This document shows, one piece after another, positions 8,659 through 17,357 of a DNA stretch of 64,000 nucleotides. How positions within the stretch are numbered: the stretch's first letter is position 1; each line of letters opens with the position of its first letter. Source of the DNA: Maricaulis sp965657935 (GTDB lineage: Bacteria > Pseudomonadota > Alphaproteobacteria > Caulobacterales > Maricaulaceae). Where the stretch lies: contig CBFHQE010000001.1 of the NCBI GenBank assembly GCA_965657935.1, forward strand, positions 50,132-114,131. The letters run 5' to 3'. The notes below the pieces were generated by a model. The model was not told the origin of the DNA and ran no database searches. It saw only the letters and a program-made list of their open reading frames with translations. Made by a program: the position numbers and the translations under genes.

Positions 8659-9891
8659 TCAGCTGTTTACCCCGAGTTTGCGCTTTCTGCGTGCAAGCAG
8701 TTGCAGACGCAGCGCGTTGAGGCGAATGAAGCCTTCAGCATCCTTCTGGTCATAAACATCATCTTCCTCAAAAGTGACGTGTTCGAGGGAGTAAAGGGAG
8801 TTTTCCGAGCTGCGGCCAACCACATCGGCACGGCCCTTGAAGAGTTTCAGGCGAACATCACCATCAACAAATTCCTGGCTCGCATCGATTGCGGCTTGCA
8901 GCATTTCGCGCTCGGGTGAGAACCAGAAACCTTCGTAGAGAAGTTTGGCATAACGCGGCATCAGCTCGTCTTTCAGGTGCGCCGCGCCCCGATCCATGGT
9001 GATTTGCTCGATGCCGCGATGCGCCGCCATCAAAATCGTCCCACCGGGCGTCTCATAGATTCCGCGCGACTTCATGCCCACAAAACGGTTCTCAACCAGA
9101 TCCAGGCGACCAATGCCATGGACGCGACCCAGCTCGTTCAGACGCGTCAGGATCGTAGCCGGCGATAGCGCTTCACCATTCAGGGCAACGGCGTCACCGC
9201 GCTTGAAGCCGATGGTCACATACTCCGCTTCGTCGGGCGCTTCTTCAGGTCGGCCTGTACGCTGATAGACGATCTCGAAGGCTTCCTCGGCCGGGTCCTC
9301 CAGCATCTTGCCCTCCGAAGACGTGTGCCAGAGATTGGCATCGACAGAGAAAGGGGCCTCGCCGCGCTTGTCGGTCGGAACGTCAATACCGTTGGCTTCG
9401 GCATATTCGATCAGCTTGGTGCGCGAGGTCAGATCCCATTCACGCCAGGGCGCGATAACCTTGAGATCCGGGTCCAGCGCATAGACACCCAGCTCGAAAC
9501 GGACCTGATCATTGCCCTTGCCGGTCGCTCCGTGGGCGACGGCGTCTGCTCCGGTTGCATGGGCGATATCGACCAGGCGTTTTGAGATGAGCGGACGGGC
9601 GATCGAGGTCCCGAGCAGATAGAGGCCTTCATAAACCGCATTCGCCCGCACCATCGGATAGACATAATCGCGGACGAATTCCTCGCGGAGGTCCTCGATA
9701 TAGATATCGGACACACCTGCGGCTTCGGCTTTCTGGCGGGCCGGCTCCAATTCCTCACCCTGGCCGAGATCGGCGGTGAAGGTGACGACTTCAGCGTCAT
9801 ATTTATCCTGAAGCCATTTCAGGATGACCGAAGTATCCAGGCCACCGGAATAGGCAAGAACGACTTTCTTGATCGGGCGCGAAGCGGACAT
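8659..9891 (-). CDS. argG: argininosuccinate synthase
   Basis: A 410-residue enzyme, the usual length, joining citrulline and aspartate with ATP in arginine biosynthesis. The N-terminal PP-loop AYSGGLDTS is at about residues 13-21. Family blocks GATGKGNDQVRFE near 118 and the later KSRGIYETPGG are intact. It is a single leftward gene with no arginine neighbours. Confidence 0.98.
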   Translation of the reverse strand: MSASRPIKKVVLAYSGGLDTSVILKWLQDKYDAEVVTFTADLGQGEELEPARQKAEAAGVSDIYIEDLREEFVRDYVYPMVRANAVYEGLYLLGTSIARPLISKRLVDIAHATGADAVAHGATGKGNDQVRFELGVYALDPDLKVIAPWREWDLTSRTKLIEYAEANGIDVPTDKRGEAPFSVDANLWHTSSEGKMLEDPAEEAFEIVYQRTGRPEEAPDEAEYVTIGFKRGDAVALNGEALSPATILTRLNELGRVHGIGRLDLVENRFVGMKSRGIYETPGGTILMAAHRGIEQITMDRGAAHLKDELMPRYAKLLYEGFWFSPEREMLQAAIDASQEFVDGDVRLKLFKGRADVVGRSSENSLYSLEHVTFEEDDVYDQKDAEGFIRLNALRLQLLARRKRKLGVNS

Positions 9892-9978
9892 GGGCGTTTC
9901 CTCAGCTGATGTCCCACTCGCTAACGCTGTCTTGCTGTTACCGCAAGCATGCCCGCAAAGAATCTGCAGGCAAACCCG

Positions 9979-10677
9979 CTATTCAACAGGATTGCTCGAC
10001 GAATGTGTCTCTCGCGCCGGATCGGTTTTCCAGACCCGATAGGAATAGACAATGCCAAAGGCTGCAGGTCCGATTGCCCCCACCATCAGGATGAGAAATG
10101 CAAATTTCACGGGCAGAAGCACAACTGCCGCCAGCATGATCAGGCCGCCAATCACCATGAGGCGCCCTGTGACCCTGTGCGTCTTGTCCCAGGACAGATC
10201 AGAGGACAGCGTCCATGGTGTTCGAATACCGAAAAACCAATTGGGACGAGCCTTTCCAAGCATGTTCCCAATCGCGATCAAGAGAATGCTGACACCCCCT
10301 GACACAAGTTGTGGCATGACATCGGCGCCACCATTGGCCAGCTTGCCTGTCGCGGCCAGCACGACGGCCACATGCACAGCGGTAACCAGGGCCAGAACGC
10401 CAACCCAGCTCACCAGATAGGCTGGCGAAGAACGGCGCAGATTATTTCCGCGCGGATCGATCATCGGCAGAACGGCCATCAACACCACCATGCCGGTGAT
10501 GAGGAGCGGCATCAAAAACAACGCCTCGAAAGGCGAACCGTAACGATCCGGTTGCCCGTCGAGGCCCCAGTGCAGAGGCAGCTCGGCGCCCGGCTCGACA
10601 TTCACCCAGCCATAGGCCGACATGGCCCAGATGACGAGGAGGAATGGAGCCGATAGAAACAGGCCTTTGCGGATCAT
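9979..10677 (-). CDS. SdpI family membrane protein
   Basis: A 232-residue protein with about six membrane segments. The N-terminal block includes LPLHWGLDGQPDRYGS, a DUF1648-type signature, and the later GIRTPWTLSSDLSWDKTHR is the SdpI signature. In Bacillus, SdpI is both immunity protein and signal receptor for the SdpC toxin, and sequesters the repressor SdpR. Here the gene follows an ArsR-type regulator with a 4-bp ATGA overlap, which reproduces the SdpR-SdpI pairing. No SdpC-like toxin gene is visible nearby. Confidence 0.9.
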   Translation of the reverse strand: MIRKGLFLSAPFLLVIWAMSAYGWVNVEPGAELPLHWGLDGQPDRYGSPFEALFLMPLLITGMVVLMAVLPMIDPRGNNLRRSSPAYLVSWVGVLALVTAVHVAVVLAATGKLANGGADVMPQLVSGGVSILLIAIGNMLGKARPNWFFGIRTPWTLSSDLSWDKTHRVTGRLMVIGGLIMLAAVVLLPVKFAFLILMVGAIGPAAFGIVYSYRVWKTDPARETHSSSNPVE

Positions 10678-10964
10678 TCGTTTTCTCCCTCTTGCTTCAA
10701 GGCCCCGTCCTTGCCGACCAGTTCCATCAGCCAGCCAATTGCCTCGTCAGCAACACTGACATTAAGGCGGTAGCGAATGGTGGTTCCGTGGCGTTCCGCC
10801 AGGATCAGCCCCGCTTCTTTCAGAATATTGAAGTGGCCGGACATGGTCGGTTTGGACACCGGAAAACGCTCGGCGAGCTCGCCGGCCGCACAGGGCCCAT
10901 CCCTTAAATCCTTGAGAACCTGGCGCCGAACCGGGTGGGCCAGCGCCTTGAATACATCAGACAT
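10674..10964 (-). CDS. ArsR/SmtB family repressor (SdpR-like)
   Basis: A 96-residue winged-helix protein beginning KALAHPVRRQVLKDL with recognition helix VSKPTMSGHFNILKEAGL. No cysteine-based metal site (ELCVCDL-type) is present, so it is unlikely to be a metal sensor and fits the SdpR/autorepressor branch. It is cotranscribed with the SdpI-like membrane protein. Direct repeats of TTGCCTAA lie 29-52 bp upstream of its start and are likely operator sites for autoregulation. Confidence 0.92.
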   Translation of the reverse strand: MSDVFKALAHPVRRQVLKDLRDGPCAAGELAERFPVSKPTMSGHFNILKEAGLILAERHGTTIRYRLNVSVADEAIGWLMELVGKDGALKQEGENE

Positions 10965-10984
10965 GAATCGCTTCTAGCAAAAAA

Positions 10985-11016
10985 TTCGCCTATTGCCTAA
11001 TTTGGTGTTTGCCTAA
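10985..11016. promoter_or_regulatory. candidate SdpR-like operator repeats
   Basis: TTGCCTAA occurs exactly at 10993-11000 and 11009-11016, 16 bp apart, with a related TTCGCCTA at 10985-10992. They lie in the divergent region between the ArsR-type gene and the hydrolase remnant, in the position expected for an autorepressor operator. Binding is inferred from position only. Confidence 0.5.
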
Positions 11017-11046
11017 ATATTATTGATCAGCAATCAGGAGGTGGTC

Positions 11047-11513
11047 GTGACAATTTTCCCTGTATCGGCCATGGCCGCAATACTGTTGGTGTCGTCCAGG
11101 ACGTGGTCATGACGGCCATGCGTGAAGCGCCGACCGGTGAAGCAGGACCTGCCATCGAAGCGGGGCTCATCGAGGCGGGCCTTCCCGCTCAAATCGCCCG
11201 CCAGCAGGGAATGATCTGGGGTCGGGCCTACGCCAAGAACGCGCTGGACCTTGATCCTGCACCCTCCCTGCACGCCTATCCGGGTGCCTTTTCGGCACTG
11301 TTTGGCGGATCAGACCTCCAGGTGCTGGCCAATGTCATGCCAGAGCGGGTCATTTCAGCCCGGGGCCCCCGGCCGACGCGGGTCAACACGCTCGCTGGGC
11401 ACAATCACCTTTTCCAGCTCGAAGCCCGCGGCCTGCCCACCGGCTACACGACGGCGCCTCACGCCATTTCACCCGCAGCACCGGCCATGATTGTCGAAAA
11501 ATTACCGGCCTGA
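11047..11513 (+). pseudogene. alpha/beta hydrolase gene remnant
   Basis: A perfect AGGAGG at 11036-11041 precedes GTG at 11047, which opens a signal-peptide-like start (MTIFPVSAMAAILLVSS) that stops after 21 codons at 11110-11112. From about 11100 another frame carries a long C-terminal piece ending at 11513: DPAPSLHAYPGAFSALFGGSDLQV and GHNHLFQLEARGLPTGY match the end of alpha/beta-fold hydrolases that bear the catalytic Asp and His. The whole central domain with the GxSxG nucleophile is missing. The simplest reading is a secreted hydrolase gene that suffered a large internal deletion with a frame change. Confidence 0.78.
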
Positions 11514-11594
11514 TGGACCAGTCCTGCCAATAAGAAACTAGACAATCGGGGCGGCGCTCCCCACTTAATCGTGCTTGGAATACGGGAGAGAGAT

Positions 11595-12425
11595 ATGAGC
11601 CGCCGCCTTGCCCTTGTTACCGGAGCCTCCTCCGGGATCGGAAAAGCCCTGGCCCGCGAATATGCCGCCAACGGTTGGGATGTTGCGCTGACGGCGCGTC
11701 GCGAAGACAAGCTGCGCGCGCTTTCCGAAGAACTCGAAAAGCAATTTGGCATTGAAACCTATGTCATTGCTGCGGACCTCGCGGACCCGGCCGGACCTGG
11801 TCAGATCATGGATGCGATGAATGCCGCTGAACGCGATGTTGATGCGCTGATCAACAATGCCGGTTTTGGCCTTCCGGGCACCTATACCCAAACCGCCTGG
11901 AAACAGCAGTCTGACTTTATCCAGCTGATGTTCACCAGCTATTGTGAACTTGTGCACCGGGTGATGCCGGGCATGCAGGAACGCGGGTTCGGTCGTATTC
12001 TCAACGTCGCCTCTGTCGCTGGCCTGTCCCCGGGCAGCCGCGGGCACACGCTGTATTCCGCAGTGAAGTCAGCGCTGATCAAGTTCAGCCAGTCCCTGCA
12101 TTTCGAAGGCAAGGAGTTCGGTATTCACGCTACGGCGCTATGTCCGGGTTTCACCTATTCGGAATTTCACGACGTCAATGGGACGCGGTCAATGGTGTCG
12201 CAAATGCCGTCTTTCTGGTGGCTGAGCGCTGAAGAAGTTGCCGAGGCCGGCTATAACGCCGTGCAGCGCAATGAACCGATTTGTGTGCCAGGACTCTGGT
12301 ACAAGTTCATGACCGGGCTGATGCAGGTTCTACCCACGCATATGGCGATGTGGCTCATGGACCGCAACCAGTCCAAATTCCGGGCGGCTGAAGACACCGC
12401 CCAATCGGCTCCGCAGGAAGGCTGA
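11595..12425 (+). CDS. short-chain dehydrogenase/reductase
   Basis: A 276-residue SDR with the NAD(P) glycine motif TGASSGIG at about residues 10-17, NNAG near 90 and the catalytic YSAVK near 157. ATG at 11595, preceded by GGGAGAGA, is preferred over an upstream GTG at 11571. It belongs to the classical SDR group that includes short-chain acyl and steroid-type reductases. The substrate is not deducible. The LysE family gene begins 2 bp after the stop, so they are likely cotranscribed. Confidence 0.92.
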   Translation: MSRRLALVTGASSGIGKALAREYAANGWDVALTARREDKLRALSEELEKQFGIETYVIAADLADPAGPGQIMDAMNAAERDVDALINNAGFGLPGTYTQTAWKQQSDFIQLMFTSYCELVHRVMPGMQERGFGRILNVASVAGLSPGSRGHTLYSAVKSALIKFSQSLHFEGKEFGIHATALCPGFTYSEFHDVNGTRSMVSQMPSFWWLSAEEVAEAGYNAVQRNEPICVPGLWYKFMTGLMQVLPTHMAMWLMDRNQSKFRAAEDTAQSAPQEG

Positions 12426-12427
12426 GC

Positions 12428-13054
12428 ATGCTGGCCCTGGACGTTCTGCCACTTTTTCTGGCTGCGGCGATCGCGCTCGCCCTGACCCCGGGGCCCGACA
12501 TGGCCTTCACCCTGGCGACCAGTGCGTCACGCGGCAGCAGGGCCGGGCTGGCAGCGGTCGCAGGCATCATCGTGGGCGGAGCAGTCTGGACAATCGCTGC
12601 CGCGGCTGGCCTCGCAGCCATCGTAGCCGCCTTCGAACACGCGCTCACCGTGATCAAATATGCCGGAGCGGCCTATCTCATCTGGCTGGCCGTCCAAACC
12701 GTGCGCAAGATCGACGCCCTGCCCACTGCAAAAGCCGGCGACAATGCAGCCCGGGCCTTTCGCCAGGGCCTGCTGACCAATCTGCTCAACCCCAAGATTG
12801 GTCTGTTTTTTCTGGCGCTTCTGCCGCAATTCACCAATCCCGACATTGGCCCTGTCTGGATACAGATGCTGACCCTGGGCGGCATTTTCTTTGCCCTGGG
12901 GACCATCATCCTGACCGTTGTCGCCATCCTCGCCGGCAAGGCCCAGGAACGTCTTGTCAGCTCTAAAACCTGGCGCCGCACGCTCAACGGCATCGCCGCC
13001 ACCGCCTTTGGCGGACTGGGTTTACGCTTGCTTCTGGATGGCGATCACGGCTAG
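12428..13054 (+). CDS. LysE family translocator
   Basis: A 208-residue inner-membrane exporter with six hydrophobic segments. The N-terminal ALTPGPDMAFTLATSASRGSR and the mid-protein FRQGLLTNLLNPKIGLFFLA are the LysE/RhtB family signatures. Members export amino acids or related metabolites. The specific cargo is unknown. It is packed 2 bp after the SDR gene and 10 bp before pyrF. Confidence 0.94.
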   Translation: MLALDVLPLFLAAAIALALTPGPDMAFTLATSASRGSRAGLAAVAGIIVGGAVWTIAAAAGLAAIVAAFEHALTVIKYAGAAYLIWLAVQTVRKIDALPTAKAGDNAARAFRQGLLTNLLNPKIGLFFLALLPQFTNPDIGPVWIQMLTLGGIFFALGTIILTVVAILAGKAQERLVSSKTWRRTLNGIAATAFGGLGLRLLLDGDHG

Positions 13055-13064
13055 AAGCCGGGCC

Positions 13065-13763
13065 ATGCTCAAGATTGATCCGCGCCTGATTGTTGCGCTC
13101 GACAAGCCGACTATCCATGCCGCCCAGACTGTCGTCGACACGCTGGGTGACACTGTCAGTTTCTACAAGATTGGCCTGCAACTCCTGCCCATTGGCGGCA
13201 TGCAGCTCGCCGCCTCGCTCAAGGCGGCCGGCAAGCAGGTCTTCCTGGATTACAAACTTCACGACATTCCCGCGACGGTTGAAAAAGCAACGCGCTCCAT
13301 CACCGGTGCAGGCTGTGATCTGCTCACTGTGCATGCCGAACCAGCGGTCATGCGCGCTGCCGCGGCCGGCCGCGAGGACAGCGATCTTAAAATCCTCGGC
13401 GTCACCGTGATGACTTGTTACGACGATGCGATGCTTGCGGAGATGGGCTATGCTCACAAGGCTCGGGACCTCGTCTTCCGCCGCGTGGAACAGGCACTCG
13501 AGGCCGGCATTGATGGTGTCGTCGCCAGCGCCCAGGAAGCGGGCGAGATCCGACAGCGTTTCGGAGGTGATTTCCTGATCGTCACTCCGGGCATCCGCCC
13601 CGCTGGTGCTGATGTCGGCGACCAGAAACGTGTCGCTACTCCTGCGAGTGCTCTCGCGGATGGTGCCACCCACCTGGTGGTTGGGCGTCCGATCCACGGC
13701 GCAGCTGACCCGGCTCAAGCGGCCCGCGATATTGTTGCAGAGATGTCCGCGCACCCGGCATGA
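13065..13763 (+). CDS. pyrF: orotidine-5'-phosphate decarboxylase
   Basis: A 232-residue TIM-barrel enzyme that makes UMP from OMP. The catalytic block is DYKLHDIP (Asp-Lys-Asp tetrad region) near residues 61-68, preceded by LIVALDKP at the N-terminus and followed by TPGIRP near 174. ATG at 13065 is chosen because it begins the family-typical KIDPRLIVALD. The same frame stays open upstream inside the LysE family gene, but that extension is not part of the family. Confidence 0.97.
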   Translation: MLKIDPRLIVALDKPTIHAAQTVVDTLGDTVSFYKIGLQLLPIGGMQLAASLKAAGKQVFLDYKLHDIPATVEKATRSITGAGCDLLTVHAEPAVMRAAAAGREDSDLKILGVTVMTCYDDAMLAEMGYAHKARDLVFRRVEQALEAGIDGVVASAQEAGEIRQRFGGDFLIVTPGIRPAGADVGDQKRVATPASALADGATHLVVGRPIHGAADPAQAARDIVAEMSAHPA

Positions 13764-14119
13764 TCACAATCCGGTAAACAGGTCTCCGCGGGTGGGGCAG
13801 GAGAGCCGGTCGCTCGACACCACCGGTCAGATCACCCAGGAAAAAACTGTCGGACAAGCGGACGGTTTCTCGTTCATCCTTGGTACCTTCTCCAGCTTCA
13901 GGAGAGAGGGATAGAACGATCATTGTGGCTGCGATCAAATTAACCATATTCGCAGCTTAGCGGGTTTGTCGGGGACGTAAATCGCGCTCACCCGGCAGGC
14001 GAGTGGTCTGGCTTTGGCGGGCGAGACTGGCGGGCATCGAGGTAACGCCGCGCCCTCAGCGCAAGGTCACACCCTTGCGCTCAACGTCATACATGGCCTC
14101 AGAACCCGGTTCCGAGACC
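13764..14119. other. intergenic region, no supported gene
   Basis: A 356-bp region between pyrF and the sdhAF4-like gene. A reverse reading frame (13947-13636) begins with a hydrophobic stretch but overlaps pyrF by 128 bp and matches nothing I know. A small hairpin TCTCC-AGCTTCA-GGAGA lies near 13891-13907. Nothing else is recognised. Confidence 0.45.
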
Positions 14120-14311
14120 TCAGAAATCGCTGACAATGCCCTTCCGCTCCCAATCGCCAAAGCGGGTGGGCTCCGGACCCTTCGGGCCGGAAAGCTCCTT
14201 GATCATCGGCTTGGACTCTTCCGCTGCGCGACGCGCCGCTGCTTCCTCGAGCGCGCGACGCGCTGCGGGGCTGAGTTCCTTGCCGGGTGCTGCGTTTTCA
14301 GGGACGGACAT
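14120..14311 (-). CDS. succinate dehydrogenase assembly factor 4 family (DUF1674)
   Basis: A 63-residue protein ending in GPEPTRFGDWERKGIVSDF, the near-invariant C-terminal signature of DUF1674/SDHAF4. SDHAF4 binds the flavinylated SdhA subunit before complex II assembly. The middle is a charged, Ala/Glu-rich helix. ATG at 14311 is chosen because GAGGGG lies nine bases upstream. The longer frame adds 32 unlike residues. No sdh genes are in the window. Confidence 0.9.
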   Translation of the reverse strand: MSVPENAAPGKELSPAARRALEEAAARRAAEESKPMIKELSGPKGPEPTRFGDWERKGIVSDF

Positions 14312-14397
14312 GAAACTGATCCCCTCTTGTTGAATGGCCTTATTGAGACCAACTAGTAGTGCGAAATGTTCACTGTGCAAACCAAAGACCGATTGAA

Positions 14398-15294
14398 ATG
14401 ACCGCAAACACCCTTCGTACCTTCTTCCTGCTCGCCGGCATGACCGCCTTGTTCATGGGCATTGGCTACATGCTGGGCGGAGCGGCCGGCGCCCTGCTGG
14501 CACTTGTTGTTGCCGCAGGAATGAACCTGTTTGCCTGGTGGAACTCCGCCGACATGGTTCTGCGCATGCACGGTGCCCAGGAGATCCGCCCGGGTGACAG
14601 CAATCCGCACTTTCGCCGATATGCTGAAGACGTTCAGCGCCTGGCCCAGAAAGCCAATCTTCCGGCACCGCGCGTTTATGTCATCAATGAAGACCAACCC
14701 AACGCCTTCGCAACCGGACGCGACCCGGCACATGCGGCAGTCGCCGCCACGACCGGCCTGCTGGCCCGCCTCAATCGAGAAGAAGTCCAGGGTGTGATGG
14801 CGCATGAACTGGCCCATGTTAAAAACCGCGACACGCTGACGATGACCGTCACGGCTACCCTGGCCGGCGCGATCGGGATGCTGGCGAATTTTGCCATCTT
14901 CTTTGGGGGCAATAACCGCGCGGGTCTGCTGGGATCGCTGGCGCTCATGATTTTCGCGCCAATGGCCGCCATGCTCGTCCAGTCCGCGATCAGCCGGGCC
15001 CGGGAATACGAAGCTGATCGAATAGGCGCTGACATCCACGGCAATCCTCTGGCCCTGGCTTCTGCGCTGGAGAAAATCGAGCGCAGTGCCCGTCGAACGG
15101 TCAACCCGGCGGCCGAACGCAATCCAGCGACGGCTCACATGTTCATCATCAATCCGCTCAATGGCCAGCGCATGGACAATCTGTTCTCGACCCACCCCGA
15201 TACGGCAAACCGGATCCACAAGCTTCGCCAGATGAGCGGCGCAGCGGCTACATCTGCGTCCGGACCCTGGGGTCAGCGCGGCCCTTGGGGTTAG
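14398..15294 (+). CDS. htpX: zinc metalloprotease HtpX
   Basis: A 298-residue M48 membrane protease. Two N-terminal membrane segments (about residues 7-50) precede the zinc site HELAH at residues 136-140, and the third ligand lies in SRAREYEADR near 200. Two further hydrophobic segments lie between them. HtpX degrades damaged membrane proteins together with FtsH. The C-terminal tail is Gly/Ser/Trp-rich (GPWGQRGPWG), common in alphaproteobacterial copies. ATG at 14398 is preferred over GTG at 14359. The rsmB-like gene follows after 32 bp. Confidence 0.96.
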   Translation: MTANTLRTFFLLAGMTALFMGIGYMLGGAAGALLALVVAAGMNLFAWWNSADMVLRMHGAQEIRPGDSNPHFRRYAEDVQRLAQKANLPAPRVYVINEDQPNAFATGRDPAHAAVAATTGLLARLNREEVQGVMAHELAHVKNRDTLTMTVTATLAGAIGMLANFAIFFGGNNRAGLLGSLALMIFAPMAAMLVQSAISRAREYEADRIGADIHGNPLALASALEKIERSARRTVNPAAERNPATAHMFIINPLNGQRMDNLFSTHPDTANRIHKLRQMSGAAATSASGPWGQRGPWG

Positions 15295-15326
15295 ACCGCG
15301 GGCGGCGGGCGTGTTAGCCCGTCACG

Positions 15327-16625
15327 ATGAACGACGGAACAGCCCCCCGCCAATACGCTGCCGAAGCCTATATGCGTGTCTTCAGCCAGAATCGGACATT
15401 GGAAAGCGCGCTCGAGACCCTGCCCGGATACAAGGATATGGATCCACGTGACCGGGCGTTCTCACGCTATATCCTGGCGACAAGTTTCAGGCGTCTGGGC
15501 CAGACACGCACTGTTCTGGCCTCCTTCCTGAACAAGCCACTGGAAGAGACTGCCCCGTTGGCCCGCGCCCTGCTGGTCACTGGAGCCACTCAGATCCTGT
15601 GGATGGATATTCCGCCGCACGCTGTGGTGTCGTCTGCGGTGAAACTGGCCGAGCAAAAGCCCGACACGCGCAGGCTGAAAGGCATGATCAACGCGGTGTT
15701 GCGCAATATCGACCGGGAAGGGCACCAAAAAGCCAAGCTGCTTCCACCCCAGGACAATCTGCCGGACTGGCTGCGCTCCAGCTGGCGCAAGAATTTTGGC
15801 CCGGCCGCCATGAACCGCATGGTCATGGCCGGCCTGGAATCGCCACCGCTGGACCTGACCGTCAAGGACCCGGAGACCCGCGAGCACTGGGCCGAAAAAC
15901 TCGGCGCGAAGGTTCTGCCGACGGGCACACTCCGCCTCGACAAGATCGGTGATGTCACCAGTTTGTCAGGATATAATGAAGGTGCCTGGTGGGCCCAGGA
16001 CGCTGCCGCGGCCATCCCGGCAACGCTCTTGCAGCTAGCGCCGGGCTCCAGCGTTATCGACATGTGCGCCGCGCCGGGCGGGAAAACCCTGCAGCTGGCG
16101 GCCGCGGGCTATGATGTCCAGGCCGTCGACAGCTCGGAACCGCGCCTGAAACGTGTGCGCCAAAACCTGCAGCGGATCGGCCTCAATGCCGAGATCCATG
16201 CCGGTGACGGTCGAAAGTGGAAACCCGCATCACAGGTTGATGGCGTGCTGCTGGACGCGCCCTGTTCCGCGACCGGCACCTATCGGCGCCATCCGGAAAG
16301 CAACTGGATCAAGGCGCAGGAAGATCCACGCAAATACGGCAAGATCCAGCGAGAACTGGCCCGGGCTGTCGCCAAGATGATCAAGCCAGGTGGCCAGCTG
16401 GTGGTTTGCACATGTTCACTGCAGGTCGAGGAGGGTGAATTACTCGCCAACGACATCCAGAAACACATCAAGACGCTGGAACGTGATCCGGTCAAACCGG
16501 AAGAATTGCCGGGGCTTGAAAACGCGCTGACAAAGCGCGGCGAGGTGCGACTGACACCGGCGCTTTGGATGGATGCGGGCTCCATGGATGGCTTCTTCAT
16601 TGCACGCTTCAGAAAATCAGGGTGA
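15327..16625 (+). CDS. 16S rRNA m5C methyltransferase, RsmB/NOP family
   Basis: A 432-residue protein with an N-terminal NusB-like RNA-binding domain (about residues 8-140) and a C-terminal SAM methyltransferase domain. The SAM motif DMCAAPGGKT is near residue 247, the PC motif LDAPCSATGTYRRHP near 312 and the catalytic cysteine region VVCTCSLQ near 362. This matches RsmB (Fmu/Sun), which methylates C967 of 16S rRNA. It leads the rightward run into rpe, an order shared by other alphaproteobacteria. Confidence 0.93.
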   Translation: MNDGTAPRQYAAEAYMRVFSQNRTLESALETLPGYKDMDPRDRAFSRYILATSFRRLGQTRTVLASFLNKPLEETAPLARALLVTGATQILWMDIPPHAVVSSAVKLAEQKPDTRRLKGMINAVLRNIDREGHQKAKLLPPQDNLPDWLRSSWRKNFGPAAMNRMVMAGLESPPLDLTVKDPETREHWAEKLGAKVLPTGTLRLDKIGDVTSLSGYNEGAWWAQDAAAAIPATLLQLAPGSSVIDMCAAPGGKTLQLAAAGYDVQAVDSSEPRLKRVRQNLQRIGLNAEIHAGDGRKWKPASQVDGVLLDAPCSATGTYRRHPESNWIKAQEDPRKYGKIQRELARAVAKMIKPGGQLVVCTCSLQVEEGELLANDIQKHIKTLERDPVKPEELPGLENALTKRGEVRLTPALWMDAGSMDGFFIARFRKSG

Positions 16626-16694
16626 AATCACGCATCTCACCTTCTGCGGTGACGATAGCTTGCACCCCTGAAACGCCGCTGTTATCGGGTCATC

Positions 16695-17354
16695 ATGCCT
16701 CAAGACACCATTATCTCGCCCTCCATCCTCTCCGCTGACTTTGCCAAGCTTGGTGAAGAGGTTCACGCCATTGACCAGGCTGGCGCGGACTGGATCCATA
16801 TCGACGTCATGGACGGACATTTCGTGCCCAATCTGACGATTGGTCCGGCTGTGGTTAGGGCGCTTCGCCCGCACTCCGACAAACCTTTCGATGTGCATTT
16901 GATGATCTCTCCAGTGGACGTCTATCTGGAAGCCTTTGCCGATGCAGGCGCCGATATCATCACGGCCCATCCGGAAGCCGGTCCGCATTTCCACCGCACC
17001 GTCCAGACGATCAAGTCACTAGGCAAAAAAGCCGGCGCAGCGCTCAATCCGTCTACACCCGTTGAGGTGATCGACTACGTGCTCGAGGAGCTGGATCTGG
17101 TGCTGATCATGAGCGTCAATCCGGGTTTTGGTGGGCAGAGCTTCATCACCAGCCAGCTGGAGAAAATCGAGGCTCTGCGCGCCCGCATCGAGCGACGCGG
17201 GCTTTCGACCATGATCGAAGTTGATGGCGGTGTGAATCCTCTAACCGCCAGACAATGTTGTGATGCCGGTGCGAGCGCGCTGGTTGCGGGCTCCGCGGTC
17301 TTCCGCGACGGGCCAGCCGGCTACGAGGCCAATATTCAGGCACTGCGGGGCTGA
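16695..17354 (+). CDS. rpe: ribulose-phosphate 3-epimerase
   Basis: A 219-residue TIM barrel of the pentose-phosphate pathway, interconverting ribulose-5-P and xylulose-5-P. Diagnostic blocks: PSILSADFAKLGEE at the N-terminus, HIDVMDGHFVPN near 35, SVNPGFGGQ near 140 and EVDGGVN near 175, which carry the metal-binding and catalytic residues. The length is standard. The heparinase-family gene begins 3 bp after the stop, which suggests one operon. Confidence 0.97.
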   Translation: MPQDTIISPSILSADFAKLGEEVHAIDQAGADWIHIDVMDGHFVPNLTIGPAVVRALRPHSDKPFDVHLMISPVDVYLEAFADAGADIITAHPEAGPHFHRTVQTIKSLGKKAGAALNPSTPVEVIDYVLEELDLVLIMSVNPGFGGQSFITSQLEKIEALRARIERRGLSTMIEVDGGVNPLTARQCCDAGASALVAGSAVFRDGPAGYEANIQALRG

Positions 17355-17357
17355 CGC

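Noticed and set aside
13636..13947. 103-codon reverse frame with a hydrophobic start
   Set aside because: Overlaps pyrF by 128 bp, loses any domain character after the first 15 residues and resembles no family.
14353..15219. 288-codon reverse reading frame
   Set aside because: Antisense to htpX, no supported motif.
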